From Arthrobacter sp. TPD3018 (lineage in GTDB: Bacteria; Pseudomonadota; Alphaproteobacteria; Sphingomonadales; Sphingomonadaceae), in contig QDFQ01000001.1 in the NCBI GenBank assembly GCA_003075315.1, positions 124,001-188,000 of the forward strand: a DNA stretch of 64,000 nt. The letters run 5' to 3'. The translations under genes were made by a program, and so were the position numbers. Below the pieces are notes generated by a model. It was given only the letters and a program-made list of their open reading frames with translations. It did no database searches and was not told where the DNA came from. This document shows, in pieces, positions 35,133 to 44,235 of this stretch (positions within the stretch are counted from its first letter, which is position 1; each line of letters starts with the position of its first letter).

Positions 35133-36902
35133 TCAATCCGCCGCGCGGATCACCTCCAGAAACGCATCGCCATAAGCCTCCAGCTTGCGCGCGCCGATAC
35201 CGGACAGGTGCATGAGTGCCGAACGGCTGGTCGGGCGCTGCGCCGCCATCTCGCGCAGCACCGAATCGTGGAAGATGACATAGGGCGGCACCCCCGCCTC
35301 CTTGGCCAGATCGCGGCGGCAGGTGCGCAACGCCTCGAAGAGCGGATTGTCGGCTGGGTTGATCGCCACGCCCGCGTCGCGCTTCTTGCCGCGGACCCGC
35401 TTGGGCGGCAGTACCAGCATCACCCGCGCGCCCTCCTTCAGGATCGGCCGCGCACCGGGACCGAACTCCAGACCGCCATGGGCATTGGTGCGCAGCGCAT
35501 CGCGCAGCAGCAGCGCACGCGCCACCGGCTTGACCAGCGCCGCTTCCTCACCCGCGACGATGCCCCACACCGACAGCGCCTCATGCCCGCGATCGACGCT
35601 GCGGTCGGTCGACTGGCCCAGCAGCACCTGCTCGATATAGCCCGCGCCGAACAGCTGGCCGGTGCGGAACACGGCGGACAGGAATTTCTGCGCGACCGTC
35701 GTCGCATCGACCGCGTCGGGAGACCCTAGGCAATTGTCGCAATTGCCGCAGTCCTCGACGAGGTCTTCACCGAAATGCTTCAGCAGGATGCGGCGCCGGC
35801 ACCCCGCCGTCTCGACCAGTGCGCCCAGCGCCGCCAGCCGGGTCCGCTCGCCGGCCTGCCGCTCAGGCTCGACCTCGCCGATCCGCTGGCGGGCACGCGC
35901 GAAATCCTCCGCACCCCAAAATAGATGCGCCACCGCCGGATCGCCATCGCGGCCCGCGCGGCCGGTTTCCTGATAATAGGCCTCGATCGATTTCGGCAGG
36001 CCGGCATGCGCGACGAAACGGACGTCGGGCTTGTCGATCCCCATGCCGAACGCGACCGTCGCGCAGATCACCATGTCCTCGCTTGCGACGAAATCGGCCT
36101 GGTTTTTCGCGCGGATATGCTGCTCCAGCCCCGCATGATAGGCGCGGGTCGGCCGCCCGGTGCGGGCGAGCGCCTCGGCCAGTTTTTCCGTCGCCGCGCG
36201 TGTCTGCGCATAGACGATGCCGGGGCCGGGCGTTCCTGCGATCACGTCGGCGATCTGCTTGGTCGTGTTCGCCTTGGGGGTGATCGCATAGCGGATGTTG
36301 GGCCGGTCGAAGCCGGACACGATCAGCCCGTCCTGCGGAATGCCGAGCTGTGCGAGGATATCGGCGCGGGTATGCGCGTCCGCCGTCGCGGTGAGCGCCA
36401 GCCGTGGCACGTCCGGGAACGCATCCATCAAAGGTGCGAGCAGGCGATAATCGGGGCGGAAATCATGCCCCCATTCGCTGACGCAATGTGCCTCGTCGAT
36501 CGCAAACAAGCTGAGTTTCGCGCTGCCCAGCAACTCGCGGAAATGCCCTGTCGAGGCGCGTTCGGGCGCGATATAGAGCAGGTCTAGCTCGCCGGCCTTG
36601 AACCGCGCGATCGTCTCGCCGCGATTCTGGTCGGCGCTGGTCAGCGTACCCGCGCGAATGCCTACCGCTTCGGCGGCGCGCAGCTGGTCGTGCATCAGCG
36701 CGATGAGCGGCGAGACGACAACGCAGGTGCCGTCCAGCATCACCGACGGCAGCTGGTAGCACAGCGACTTGCCCGCGCCGGTCGGCATCACTCCCAGCGT
36801 CCGCTCGCCGGCAAGCACCCGCGACACCACCTCTTCCTGCACGCCGCGAAACCCCGCAAAGCCGAAGACGCGGGACAGGGTGGGCAGGGGATCGGGACGC
36901 AT
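35133..36902 (-). CDS. recQ: ATP-dependent DNA helicase RecQ
   Basis: A 3'-5' DNA helicase used in recombination and repair (589 residues). Walker A is MPTGAGKSLCYQLP, motif II is FAIDEAHCVSEWGHDFRPDY, and motif VI is QETGRAGRDG. The RecQ-C-terminal zinc site has cysteines in CRRRILLKHFGE and CGNCDNCLG. A C-terminal HRDC domain is seen from about residue 510 (FEALRTCRRDLAKE...LSGIGARKLEAYGDAF). The order and length match bacterial RecQ. It stands alone on the minus strand. Confidence 0.96.
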   Translation of the reverse strand: MRPDPLPTLSRVFGFAGFRGVQEEVVSRVLAGERTLGVMPTGAGKSLCYQLPSVMLDGTCVVVSPLIALMHDQLRAAEAVGIRAGTLTSADQNRGETIARFKAGELDLLYIAPERASTGHFRELLGSAKLSLFAIDEAHCVSEWGHDFRPDYRLLAPLMDAFPDVPRLALTATADAHTRADILAQLGIPQDGLIVSGFDRPNIRYAITPKANTTKQIADVIAGTPGPGIVYAQTRAATEKLAEALARTGRPTRAYHAGLEQHIRAKNQADFVASEDMVICATVAFGMGIDKPDVRFVAHAGLPKSIEAYYQETGRAGRDGDPAVAHLFWGAEDFARARQRIGEVEPERQAGERTRLAALGALVETAGCRRRILLKHFGEDLVEDCGNCDNCLGSPDAVDATTVAQKFLSAVFRTGQLFGAGYIEQVLLGQSTDRSVDRGHEALSVWGIVAGEEAALVKPVARALLLRDALRTNAHGGLEFGPGARPILKEGARVMLVLPPKRVRGKKRDAGVAINPADNPLFEALRTCRRDLAKEAGVPPYVIFHDSVLREMAAQRPTSRSALMHLSGIGARKLEAYGDAFLEVIRAAD

Positions 36903-37048
36903 CGCCGGCTCATGTAGGCCGCACCGCTGCGCGATGCCACCCGTCCGGATGATGCCGGTGCCGAAGGATGCGACCGATCCGGCCTTCGATCCGCCACCGA
37001 AACGACACGATCGTGACCCTCTTTCAGCGGTCGATGGGAGAATGGCCG

Positions 37049-37978
37049 ATGACGCGAATGACGATGCCCCTCGCTCTTGTGCTGGTCGGTGCGGCTAGTC
37101 CCCCACAGGAGCGGGTGGTGGACGCCGATGGTATCGTCATGGGCCGGATCGCGGGCCTGCCCGCGCGGATACGTATCGATCCGGCGGCACCGGCGATGCC
37201 GCTGATCGATCAGGCGCTTGCCGAGCGCGCGAAGCTCAAGTTGGAGGGCAGTTGGGGTATCAGCATCGGCTATGCCGTCGGCGGCACGCAGGTGATGACC
37301 CGAACTCAAGCGGTGCAGGCCGATCTCGGCGACGGCGTGATTAAGCGCCGGGTCGGATGGGCGAAGCGGCCCTTCGCCCCTGGCGTCGACGTCAGCGTCG
37401 GGCCGGCGGCGCTGGCGGAACCGATCGTCCGGTTCCAGCTGCATGCGGCGCGAGCTGGAGAGACCACGACGACGTTCAAGGCGCGTCACGAATCGGCGGT
37501 ATTCGGCCTGTTCGGCAATTTCAGCGCGACCTATGCGGAGATCGATGTAGGCGGCCTGCCGATGCGGCTGCGCTTCGACCCTTATCACGCCCGGACGCTG
37601 GCGACCGCGGGTGCGGCAGTCCGTATCGCGGCCCTGCATGACGGCAGCATATCGGGGCCAACGGTGCCGACCGAAATCTTCTTCGGCATCGAACGACCGA
37701 TCCGCACGATGACGTTGGGCAAGCCGCTCGATCTGGGTGCGTTGCGAATCACGACGCTGGGTGTTCGGACCAACGACGTGGGCAGCGCTGCCGCGATCCG
37801 CGATTCGGATGCGCCCGCCGCCCCGGTCGATCCCGACGAGATCGTCGTGACGGCGAAGGGCAAAAAGCGCGACCCACGGCGCGATACGCTGTCGCTGGGG
37901 GCGGACCAGCTGCAGCATTGCTCGTCGATCGTCTTCGACCGGACGGCGCAGGTGATACGTCTCACCTGCGCCCGGTAA
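37049..37978 (+). CDS. Exported protein of unknown function (possible retropepsin-like fold)
   Basis: I do not recognise a firm family. The 309-residue protein starts at the ATG at 37049, preceded by GGGAG at 8-base spacing, and has a short signal peptide (TRMTMPLALVLVGAASP). The body has two similar halves, each opening with a short glycine-arginine strand and an aspartate-containing turn (RIRIDPAAPAMPLIDQ and RLRFDPYHARTLAT). That layout is reminiscent of bacterial aspartyl-protease-like proteins, but no DTG motif is seen. Near residue 268 it carries DEIVVTAKGKKR, like the segment found at the start of TonB-dependent receptors. The role is open. Confidence 0.7.
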   Translation: MTRMTMPLALVLVGAASPPQERVVDADGIVMGRIAGLPARIRIDPAAPAMPLIDQALAERAKLKLEGSWGISIGYAVGGTQVMTRTQAVQADLGDGVIKRRVGWAKRPFAPGVDVSVGPAALAEPIVRFQLHAARAGETTTTFKARHESAVFGLFGNFSATYAEIDVGGLPMRLRFDPYHARTLATAGAAVRIAALHDGSISGPTVPTEIFFGIERPIRTMTLGKPLDLGALRITTLGVRTNDVGSAAAIRDSDAPAAPVDPDEIVVTAKGKKRDPRRDTLSLGADQLQHCSSIVFDRTAQVIRLTCAR

Positions 37979-37986
37979 GACGGCCG

Positions 37987-39834
37987 CTATTCCGCCGCTA
38001 GAGCGCCCTCGCCGGCACCGGCGACATCTTCGTCGTCGCGCTCCTGCGCCTGCCGCGCCCACATTTCCGCATAGAGCCCGCCGAGCTTCAGCAGTTCCAC
38101 GTGCGTACCGCGCTCCGCCACCCGGCCACCGTCGAGGACGACGATCTGGTCGGCATGCACCACCGTCGACAGGCGGTGCGCGATGACGATCGTCGTGCGG
38201 CCGCGTTCGATCGCCTTGAGCGTGTCGAGGATCTCCGCCTCGGTCCGGCTGTCGAGCGCGCTGGTCGCTTCGTCGAGGATCAGGATTGGCGGGTTCTTCA
38301 GCAGCGTGCGCGCGATCGCGACGCGTTGCTTCTCGCCGCCCGACAGCTTGAGCCCGCGTTCGCCGACGCGCGTCGCGAAGCCCTCGGGCTGGCGTTCGAT
38401 GAAGCCGGCGATCGCCGCACCCGCCGCGGCGTTCGCGATCTCCGCCTCCGATGCACCCTCGCGGCCGTAGCCGATATTGTAGCCGATCGTGTCGTTGAAC
38501 AGCACCGTGTCCTGCGGGACGATTCCGATCGCGGTGCGTAGCGACGCCTGTGTCACGGCGCGCACGTCCTGCCCGTCGATCGTGATCGCGCCCGCATCGA
38601 CATCGTAGAACCGGTACATCAGCCGCGCGAGCGTCGATTTGCCCGCGCCTGATGGCCCCACCACCGCCAGCGTCGTGCCAGCCGGAATGTCGAGGTCGAG
38701 GCCCTTCAGGATTTCGCGATCGGCGTCATAGCCGAAATGCACATCCTCGAACCGCACCCGGCCGCGATCCACCACCAGCGGCGTGGCGTTGGGCGCATCG
38801 ACCACCTCGGCCGGCGTGTCGATCAGTGCGAACATGCTCGCCATGTCGATCACACCCTGGCGGATCGTACGATAGACCATGCCGAGCAGGTCGAGCGGCC
38901 GGAACAGCTGCGACAGCAAGGTCGACACGAACACCACGTCGCCCGCGGAAAAGCGCCCCTGGCTCCACCCCCATGCGACATAGGCCATGCCGCCGCCAAG
39001 CATCGCGTTGGTGATCAGCGCCTGCCCGACGTTGAGCCATGCGAGGCTGTTTTCCGACTTGGTCGCCGCGGCGGCATAGGCGCTGATCGCCGCGTCGTAG
39101 CGCTTCGCCTCGCGCTCCTCCGCGCCAAAATATTTCACCGTTTCGAAATTCAGCAGCGAATCGACCGCATGTGCGACCGCGCCGGTATCGAGGTCGTTCA
39201 TCTGCGCCCGCAGGGCGTTGCGCCAGTCGGTCACCTTTTGCGTGAAGACGATATAGATCGCGACCATTGCCACCGTCGCGGCGACCAGCGGCCAGCCGAA
39301 GCTGGTCCAGAAGATGGTCAACACCATGGCCAGTTCGAGCACGGTCGGCGCGATATTGAACAGCAGGAAATACAGCATCGTATCGATGCTCTTGGTGCCG
39401 CGTTCGACCACCTTGGTGACCGCGCCGGTGCGCCGTTCCAGATGGAAGCGCAGCGACAGGCCGTGCAGGTGGCGGAAGACGCTTGCCGCCAGTCGCCGCG
39501 TCGCATCCTGCCCGACGCGTTCGAACACGGCGTTGCGCAGATTGTCGAACAGCGTCGTCGAGAAGCGCGAGGCGGCATAGCCGACCACCAGCAGCACGAC
39601 GATCGTGACGAGGCCACGGTCGCCGACGCTCATCCGATCGACCGCATATTTCAGCGTATAGGCCGCGCCGAAGACCTGAACGATCTTGCTCGCGACGACG
39701 AGCAGCATCGCGACGACGATGCGCGCCTTCAGCCCCGTTTCACCTGCGGGCCACAGATAGGGGAGGAAACGGCGCAGCGTCGGCAGCAACGGCTGGTCGA
39801 CGCGGGTCTGGCTGGTCGGATCGGTAGGCGGCAT
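37987..39834 (-). CDS. ABC exporter, Atm1/HMT family (ABCB type)
   Basis: A half-size ABC transporter (615 residues) with an N-terminal six-helix membrane domain and a C-terminal ATPase. Walker A is GPSGAGKSTLARL, Q-loop GIVPQDTVLFNDT, signature LSGGEKQRVAIAR, Walker B ILILDEATSALDSR and switch histidine IVIAHRLST. LRNAVFERVGQDATRRLAASVFRHLHGLS and the TGAVTKVVERGTKSID block are typical of the Atm1 subgroup, which exports glutathione-linked sulfur or metal species. Detoxification or Fe-S support is the expected role. It converges on the exported-protein gene, with 8 bases between. Confidence 0.93.
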   Translation of the reverse strand: MPPTDPTSQTRVDQPLLPTLRRFLPYLWPAGETGLKARIVVAMLLVVASKIVQVFGAAYTLKYAVDRMSVGDRGLVTIVVLLVVGYAASRFSTTLFDNLRNAVFERVGQDATRRLAASVFRHLHGLSLRFHLERRTGAVTKVVERGTKSIDTMLYFLLFNIAPTVLELAMVLTIFWTSFGWPLVAATVAMVAIYIVFTQKVTDWRNALRAQMNDLDTGAVAHAVDSLLNFETVKYFGAEEREAKRYDAAISAYAAAATKSENSLAWLNVGQALITNAMLGGGMAYVAWGWSQGRFSAGDVVFVSTLLSQLFRPLDLLGMVYRTIRQGVIDMASMFALIDTPAEVVDAPNATPLVVDRGRVRFEDVHFGYDADREILKGLDLDIPAGTTLAVVGPSGAGKSTLARLMYRFYDVDAGAITIDGQDVRAVTQASLRTAIGIVPQDTVLFNDTIGYNIGYGREGASEAEIANAAAGAAIAGFIERQPEGFATRVGERGLKLSGGEKQRVAIARTLLKNPPILILDEATSALDSRTEAEILDTLKAIERGRTTIVIAHRLSTVVHADQIVVLDGGRVAERGTHVELLKLGGLYAEMWARQAQERDDEDVAGAGEGALAAE

Positions 39835-39930
39835 TGCCGCTTATGTAGGCACGGCGCCCCAGCGAAGAAAGCGCGCCGCGGAACATACTAGCGCCTTCGC
39901 GAATTTTACCAGTTGACAAGCGAGGGCATC

Positions 39931-40161
39931 ATGGAACCGTTGTTCTACGTGATGGCGATTATGGGCTGCGGCGACGGCAACGTCCAATGCACCGAGGCTC
40001 GGGTCGTCCCGATCCACTACCAGTCGATGGCGCAATGCCGCGCGGCACTGCCCGACCAGCTCGCGCGCAACACCGATGTGCCCTATCCGATGATCGGCGC
40101 CCAGTGCCGCACGTCGGGCGCGCAGATCGCCAAGGCGGACACCAAGCCACGTCGGTCGTAA
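39931..40161 (+). CDS. Small cysteine-containing protein of unknown function
   Basis: A 76-residue protein that I cannot assign. It opens with a short hydrophobic stretch (MEPLFYVMAIMGC) and has four cysteines (13, 20, 36 and 59), which could make two disulfides. The ATG at 39931 follows a GCGAGGG ribosome-like site. Coding use and a good hairpin with T-run after the stop (40254-40301) support a real gene. Short proteins with this GCGDG..C..A.V pattern occur in sphingomonads as uncharacterised ORFs, to my recollection. Confidence 0.7.
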   Translation: MEPLFYVMAIMGCGDGNVQCTEARVVPIHYQSMAQCRAALPDQLARNTDVPYPMIGAQCRTSGAQIAKADTKPRRS

Positions 40162-40253
40162 CTCGGCCTTTTCGATCCGAGCAGCCGTCTTCCCAGACAG
40201 TCTGCGGTCTTTCGGACTTAGATGATAGCGCGAGCGCGAACAGACCAAGCCCA

Positions 40254-40301
40254 CGCAGGGGCGACGCGTCCCGGACGAACACGTCGGCCCCCTGCGGTTT
40301 T
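40254..40301 (+). terminator. Hairpin terminator shared by converging genes
   Basis: Stem CGCAGGGG (40254-40261) pairs with CCCCTGCG (40289-40296), extended by CGACG/CGTCG inside, and is followed by GTTTT on the plus strand. It ends the small cysteine protein gene and overlaps the end of the converging tonB gene by two bases. Confidence 0.65.
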
Positions 40302-40974
40302 AGCCGGCATCCTCCATGCGGAACGTCAGCGTCATCGTCCGCCACGCCTCGACCGGCACGTTCCCGCGCGTTGCCGGCTTGAATCGCCAAGCCTTCAGCG
40401 CCCGTTCCTGCGTTGTGCGCCAGAAGGCATCGCTGGTCGCAGTGACCTGTTCGATCTGCTTCACACGCCCGTCGACGCCGACCAGTACGCGCACCGTCAC
40501 GCGCCCGTCGCGATTGGCACGGCGTTCGACCGCGGGGTAATCGGGCTGGAAGGCGTCGGCGTAGCGCGGATCGACGCTGGGGCCGACGAACGGCAACGGC
40601 GCGGGCGGGGTCGGTGCCTCGACCGCCGGCCCGGGATCGGTGCCGATGATCTTGGTCGGTGCCGGTGGCGTCGGGATCGTCGTTACGGTCAGGTCGGTGG
40701 GGATGGTCGGCACCGAAATTTCCGGAACGGGCGCCAGGATCGTCTCGGTCGCGTGGTGCGGTGCAGTTTCGGCCGGCTTCACCTCGGGTATCGGTGGCGA
40801 AGGTGGCGGATCGACCGGGATATTGTCGATGACCAGCACATGGTCCGGGCCATCGGGCAGAATCTTCGGCCCTGCGAACATCAGCGCCGCGATCAAGGCA
40901 GCGTTGATTGCGATGGCGGCGGTGAGGCCGCCGGGGTTGAAACGGGTCGGCTTGGCGTAGCGATCTGCATACAT
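40300..40974 (-). CDS. tonB: Energy transducer TonB
   Basis: Inner-membrane protein that passes proton-motive energy to TonB-dependent outer-membrane receptors. The 224-residue product has a short cytoplasmic start, one membrane helix (LTAAIAINAALIAALMFAG), a long proline-rich periplasmic linker (PPPSPPIPEVKPAE...PTPPAPLP), and a TonB C-terminal domain. The domain contains DYPAVERRANRDGRVTVRV, VKQIEQVTATSD and ALKAWRFKPATRGNVPVEAW. ExbB and ExbD are not adjacent. A palindrome overlapping the presumed promoter (41030-41053) may bind a metal regulator. Confidence 0.92.
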   Translation of the reverse strand: MYADRYAKPTRFNPGGLTAAIAINAALIAALMFAGPKILPDGPDHVLVIDNIPVDPPPSPPIPEVKPAETAPHHATETILAPVPEISVPTIPTDLTVTTIPTPPAPTKIIGTDPGPAVEAPTPPAPLPFVGPSVDPRYADAFQPDYPAVERRANRDGRVTVRVLVGVDGRVKQIEQVTATSDAFWRTTQERALKAWRFKPATRGNVPVEAWRTMTLTFRMEDAG

Positions 40975-41029
40975 CGTCCGTCTCCTCTCTGTCGGGTCGC
41001 CCTCGACCGGGACAACGCCGCTCAGACAT

Positions 41030-41053
41030 GAAACGTTACACCATAACATATAG
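41030..41053. promoter_or_regulatory. Palindrome in tonB promoter, possible Zur-type operator
   Basis: The core GTTACACCATAAC (41035-41047) has inverted arms GTTA and TAAC, within the longer half-symmetric stretch GAAACGTTAC...CATAACATATAG. From memory, this resembles the zinc-regulator consensus of the form GAAATGTTAT-n-TATAACATTTC at about 17 of 22 positions. On the tonB strand a TTGACG at 41060-41055 and a TAACGT 16 bases later fit a -35/-10 pair, so the palindrome overlaps the promoter. The regulator's identity is inference. Confidence 0.45.
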
Positions 41054-41203
41054 TCGTCAAGGGGTTGGGCGGGATGCCCGGGTATTGCGTGGGCGCGCAG
41101 GTCAGCAGGCCGTTAAGGGGCATGCAGGAGTTCGGAACGGCGCTACGCTAACGCCGCTTCCGCGTGCCCGGCTCTCGTGTGGGTCGCCGCCGCGCGACCG
41201 ATC

Positions 41204-42550
41204 TTATCCCGTCGCTTCCGCTGCGTCCCGCAGCCGTGTGACGGCGCGCGCCTGCCCGATGAGCGGCAACAGCGCCGCCATGTCGGGGCCGTGGTCCAGG
41301 CCGGTCAGTGCCTGACGCAGCGGCAGAAACAGCGCCTTGCCCTTGCGGCCCGTTGCCTCCTTGAGCGCCGTCGTCAGCGCCGCCCAGGCGTCGTCGCCCC
41401 AGTCCAAACCCTCTGCCACCACCGCCGCGTCGGCGAGATAGACGCGCGCCGCGTCGTCCTGCATCGGCGCGGCGATCGGCCCCTCGATCACCTGCCACCA
41501 GTCCGCCGCCTCGGAGACGCGCGACAGGTTTGGCCGCACCGCGTCCCATTCTGCCGCGCCCATCCCGTCGGGCAGCCGGTCGGCAACGGTTTCATAGGTC
41601 AGCTGGTGGACGATCCGCGCATTCACCTGCGCCAGCTCCGCCTCATCAAATCGCGCGGGCGCCCGGCCGAAGCGGGCGAAGTCGAAGGCGGCGATCAGCG
41701 GTGCGGGATCGACCATCGGCTCGACCGGATCGCTCGTCCCGATCCGCGCGAGCAGCGCGACGACCGCCTGCGGCTCGATCCCCGCGTCGCGAAAGTGCGC
41801 GACGCCCAGCGATCCCAGACGCTTGGACAATTTGCCCTCGGCGCCGGTCAGCAGCGCTTCGTGCGCGAAGGCGGGTGGCGTTACGCCCATCGCATCGAAC
41901 ATCTGCAATTGCAGCGCGGTGTTGGACACATGGTCCTCGCCGCGCACGACATGCGTGATGCCCAGATCGGCGTCGTCGATCGCCGACGGCAGCATATACA
42001 GCCACGATCCATCGGCGCGGCGTACGACGGGATCGCTCATCGTCTTCGCATCGAAGCTCTGCGGACCCCGGATCAGATCGTCCCAGTGGATCGGTGCGTC
42101 GTGATCCAGCTTGAACCGCCAGTGCGGCGCGACGCCATCCGCTTCCAACTGCGCCTTTTGCGCGTCGCTCAGCGCCAGCGCGGCCCGATCATAAACCGGC
42201 GGCAGACCCCGCCCGAGCAGGATCTTGCGCTTCAGGTCCAGTTCCTGCGCGCTCTCATAGGCCGGATAGATCCGCCCCGCCGCGACTAGCGCGTCGAACC
42301 GCGCCTGATACAGCGCGAATCGCTCGGACTGGCGCACCTCGGCGTCGGGCGTCAGGCCCAGCCAGGCGAGATCGGCGCGGATACCGTCGACGAACCGCTC
42401 CTCGGACCGCTCGGCATCGGTATCGTCGATCCGCAGCACGAACCGCCCGTGCTGCCCCCGCGCGAACATCCAATTGTGCAGCCCCGCCCGGATATTGCCG
42501 ACGTGGAGCATGCCGGTGGGAGAGGGGGCGAAGCGGGTGATGACGGTCAT
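41204..42550 (-). CDS. gltX: Glutamate--tRNA ligase
   Basis: Class I synthetase (448 residues) that charges tRNA-Glu and, in organisms with GatCAB, often one form also charges tRNA-Gln. The HIGH motif reads as [19 protein letters not shown], and the KMSKS motif as [14 protein letters not shown]-terminal anticodon-binding domain is present. The HVGN form is the shorter subtype found where alphaproteobacteria carry two GltX copies, so a second copy may exist elsewhere. The ATG at 42550 begins directly before VITRFAPSP and is preferred. It is divergent from prs with a 91-base gap. Confidence 0.95.
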   Translation of the reverse strand: MTVITRFAPSPTGMLHVGNIRAGLHNWMFARGQHGRFVLRIDDTDAERSEERFVDGIRADLAWLGLTPDAEVRQSERFALYQARFDALVAAGRIYPAYESAQELDLKRKILLGRGLPPVYDRAALALSDAQKAQLEADGVAPHWRFKLDHDAPIHWDDLIRGPQSFDAKTMSDPVVRRADGSWLYMLPSAIDDADLGITHVVRGEDHVSNTALQLQMFDAMGVTPPAFAHEALLTGAEGKLSKRLGSLGVAHFRDAGIEPQAVVALLARIGTSDPVEPMVDPAPLIAAFDFARFGRAPARFDEAELAQVNARIVHQLTYETVADRLPDGMGAAEWDAVRPNLSRVSEAADWWQVIEGPIAAPMQDDAARVYLADAAVVAEGLDWGDDAWAALTTALKEATGRKGKALFLPLRQALTGLDHGPDMAALLPLIGQARAVTRLRDAAEATG

Positions 42551-42641
42551 GCCCGCGCTCCTACCGCCGCGGGCGGGCGAAGCGAAGCGGTTTGCGAAAG
42601 GCGCCATCGACGATAAAGGGCGGCGTAAGGGAGCCCAGCGC

Positions 42642-43577
42642 ATGAAACTGATCACCGGCAATTCGAACCTTCCGCTCGCGCAGGCGATCGCGAACTATCT
42701 CGAAAGCCCGTTGACCGACGCGCTGGTCCGCCGGTTCGCCGACGAGGAGATCTTCGTCGAAATCCAGGAAAACGTGCGCGGCGAGGACGTGTTCGTGCTC
42801 CAGTCGACCGGTTTCCCGGCGAACGACAATCTGATGGAGCTGCTGATCATCATCGACGCGCTGAAGCGTGCGTCGGCCAAGCGCATTACCGCGGTGATCC
42901 CTTATATGGGCTATGCGCGCCAGGACCGGAAACCGGGGCCGCGCACGCCCATCTCGGCAAAGCTCGTCGCCAATCTGGTCACCGTCGCCGGCGCCGACCG
43001 CGTGCTGTCGGTCGATCTGCACGCCGGGCAGATCCAGGGCTTCTTCGATATCCCGACCGACAATCTCTATGCCGCGCCGGTCATGAGCGCGGACATTCAT
43101 GCGCGCTTCAAGGGCCGCAACCTGATGGTCGTCTCCCCGGACGTCGGCGGCGTCGTGCGCGCGCGCCAGCTCGCCAAGCGACTCGACAACGCCCCGCTCG
43201 CGATCGTCGACAAACGTCGCGAGCGTGCCGGCGAATCGGAAGTGATGAACATCATCGGCGACGTCGAGGGCCGCTTCTGCATCCTGGTCGACGACATCGT
43301 CGATTCGGCGGGCACGCTGTGCAATGCGGCGGCGGCGCTGCGGCAGGCGGGGGCGGAGGATGTCGTCGCCTATGTCACGCACGGCGTGCTGTCGGGCGGT
43401 GCGGTCGCGCGCGTCGAGGGATCGGTGCTGACCGAACTCGTCATCACCGATTCGATCGGCAATCACGAATCGATCGGCGCGACGTCGAAGATCCGCCACC
43501 TGCCGATCGCGCCGCTGCTCGGCGAGGCGATCAAGCGCATCGCCGACGAGACGAGCGTCAGTAGTCTTTTCGACTGA
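42642..43577 (+). CDS. prs: Ribose-phosphate pyrophosphokinase
   Basis: Makes PRPP from ribose 5-phosphate and ATP for nucleotide, histidine and tryptophan synthesis. The 311-residue protein shows [40 protein letters not shown], the metal and ATP site [20 protein letters not shown], and the PRPP-binding loop [18 protein letters not shown]. All family signatures are intact. The ATG at 42642 follows a GGGAGC ribosome site. A short GC-rich hairpin follows the stop. Confidence 0.97.
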   Translation: MKLITGNSNLPLAQAIANYLESPLTDALVRRFADEEIFVEIQENVRGEDVFVLQSTGFPANDNLMELLIIIDALKRASAKRITAVIPYMGYARQDRKPGPRTPISAKLVANLVTVAGADRVLSVDLHAGQIQGFFDIPTDNLYAAPVMSADIHARFKGRNLMVVSPDVGGVVRARQLAKRLDNAPLAIVDKRRERAGESEVMNIIGDVEGRFCILVDDIVDSAGTLCNAAAALRQAGAEDVVAYVTHGVLSGGAVARVEGSVLTELVITDSIGNHESIGATSKIRHLPIAPLLGEAIKRIADETSVSSLFD

Positions 43578-43585
43578 CGGGCGCA

Positions 43586-43605
43586 GGCGCGGCTACGCCC
43601 GCGCC
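43586..43605 (+). terminator. Short GC-rich hairpin after prs
   Basis: GGCGCGG pairs with CCGCGCC around CTACGC, 8 bases after the prs stop. There is no T-run, so termination is only suggested. The rest of the gap up to 43860 is GC-rich and holds nothing I can assign. Confidence 0.35.
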
Positions 43606-43860
43606 AATGCGCGAAGCGCAGCGCCCGGCACGGCCAGCGGGCGCCGCCCGGCGCGACCCGACTGACGACGGCTTTGCCGGCGTCCGGCCCGACGACCTGA
43701 TCGTAACGTTATGGTCCGCCCCGAGCGTGTCGAAGCGCGCGGTCTCCCGTGTCCCTCACCAACGACGGCAAAGCCACCGTCGGACGATATCCGGCTTAAG
43801 TCGCCCCGCTGGCCAAGCCAGCAATGGCGCTATCGCACGCCAGCTCGGGCGTCGCCGCGC

Positions 43861-44211
43861 CTATCGCTGGCTGAGCGCGATGATATGGTCGAACACCGCC
43901 GGGTGCAGCGGCTTGGCGAAGGCGCAGCCATATTGCGTCTTGTCCCGCCACGCGACCACGGCCTCCAGACCGGCCAATCCCGGCAGCGTCAGCCACACGA
44001 TCGTGCCCGGCCACAGCGCGAATCCCGTTTCGGCGCGGAACCCCATCAGCGACAGGTCGGTCACGTCGATCTCGAACCGGGTCTGTCCGCGGTCGCGCAG
44101 GTGCGCGCGCATCGTCACCGCCTTGCGCAGCGATCGGCGCGACTCGGCGCCCTCCTCCGTCCCGTTCAGGGCGATGGGCTGGTACGGCGGCGTGAAGGTC
44201 GGCTGTTCCAT
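43861..44211 (-). CDS. PilZ domain protein
   Basis: A stand-alone PilZ domain (116 residues), a fold that often binds cyclic di-GMP and controls motility or exopolysaccharide. The RRSLRK segment near residue 27 is a possible R-x3-R type binding motif, and the second motif D-x-S-x-x-G appears as VTDLSLMGFRAET. The C-terminal GLEAVVAWRDKTQYGCAFAKPL is the usual PilZ ending. Both motifs look usable, so cyclic di-GMP binding is plausible. It follows crtZ on the same strand with a 24-base gap. Confidence 0.88.
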   Translation of the reverse strand: MEQPTFTPPYQPIALNGTEEGAESRRSLRKAVTMRAHLRDRGQTRFEIDVTDLSLMGFRAETGFALWPGTIVWLTLPGLAGLEAVVAWRDKTQYGCAFAKPLHPAVFDHIIALSQR

Positions 44212-44235
44212 GGCTGTATCGTGCCATGGAAGGCG

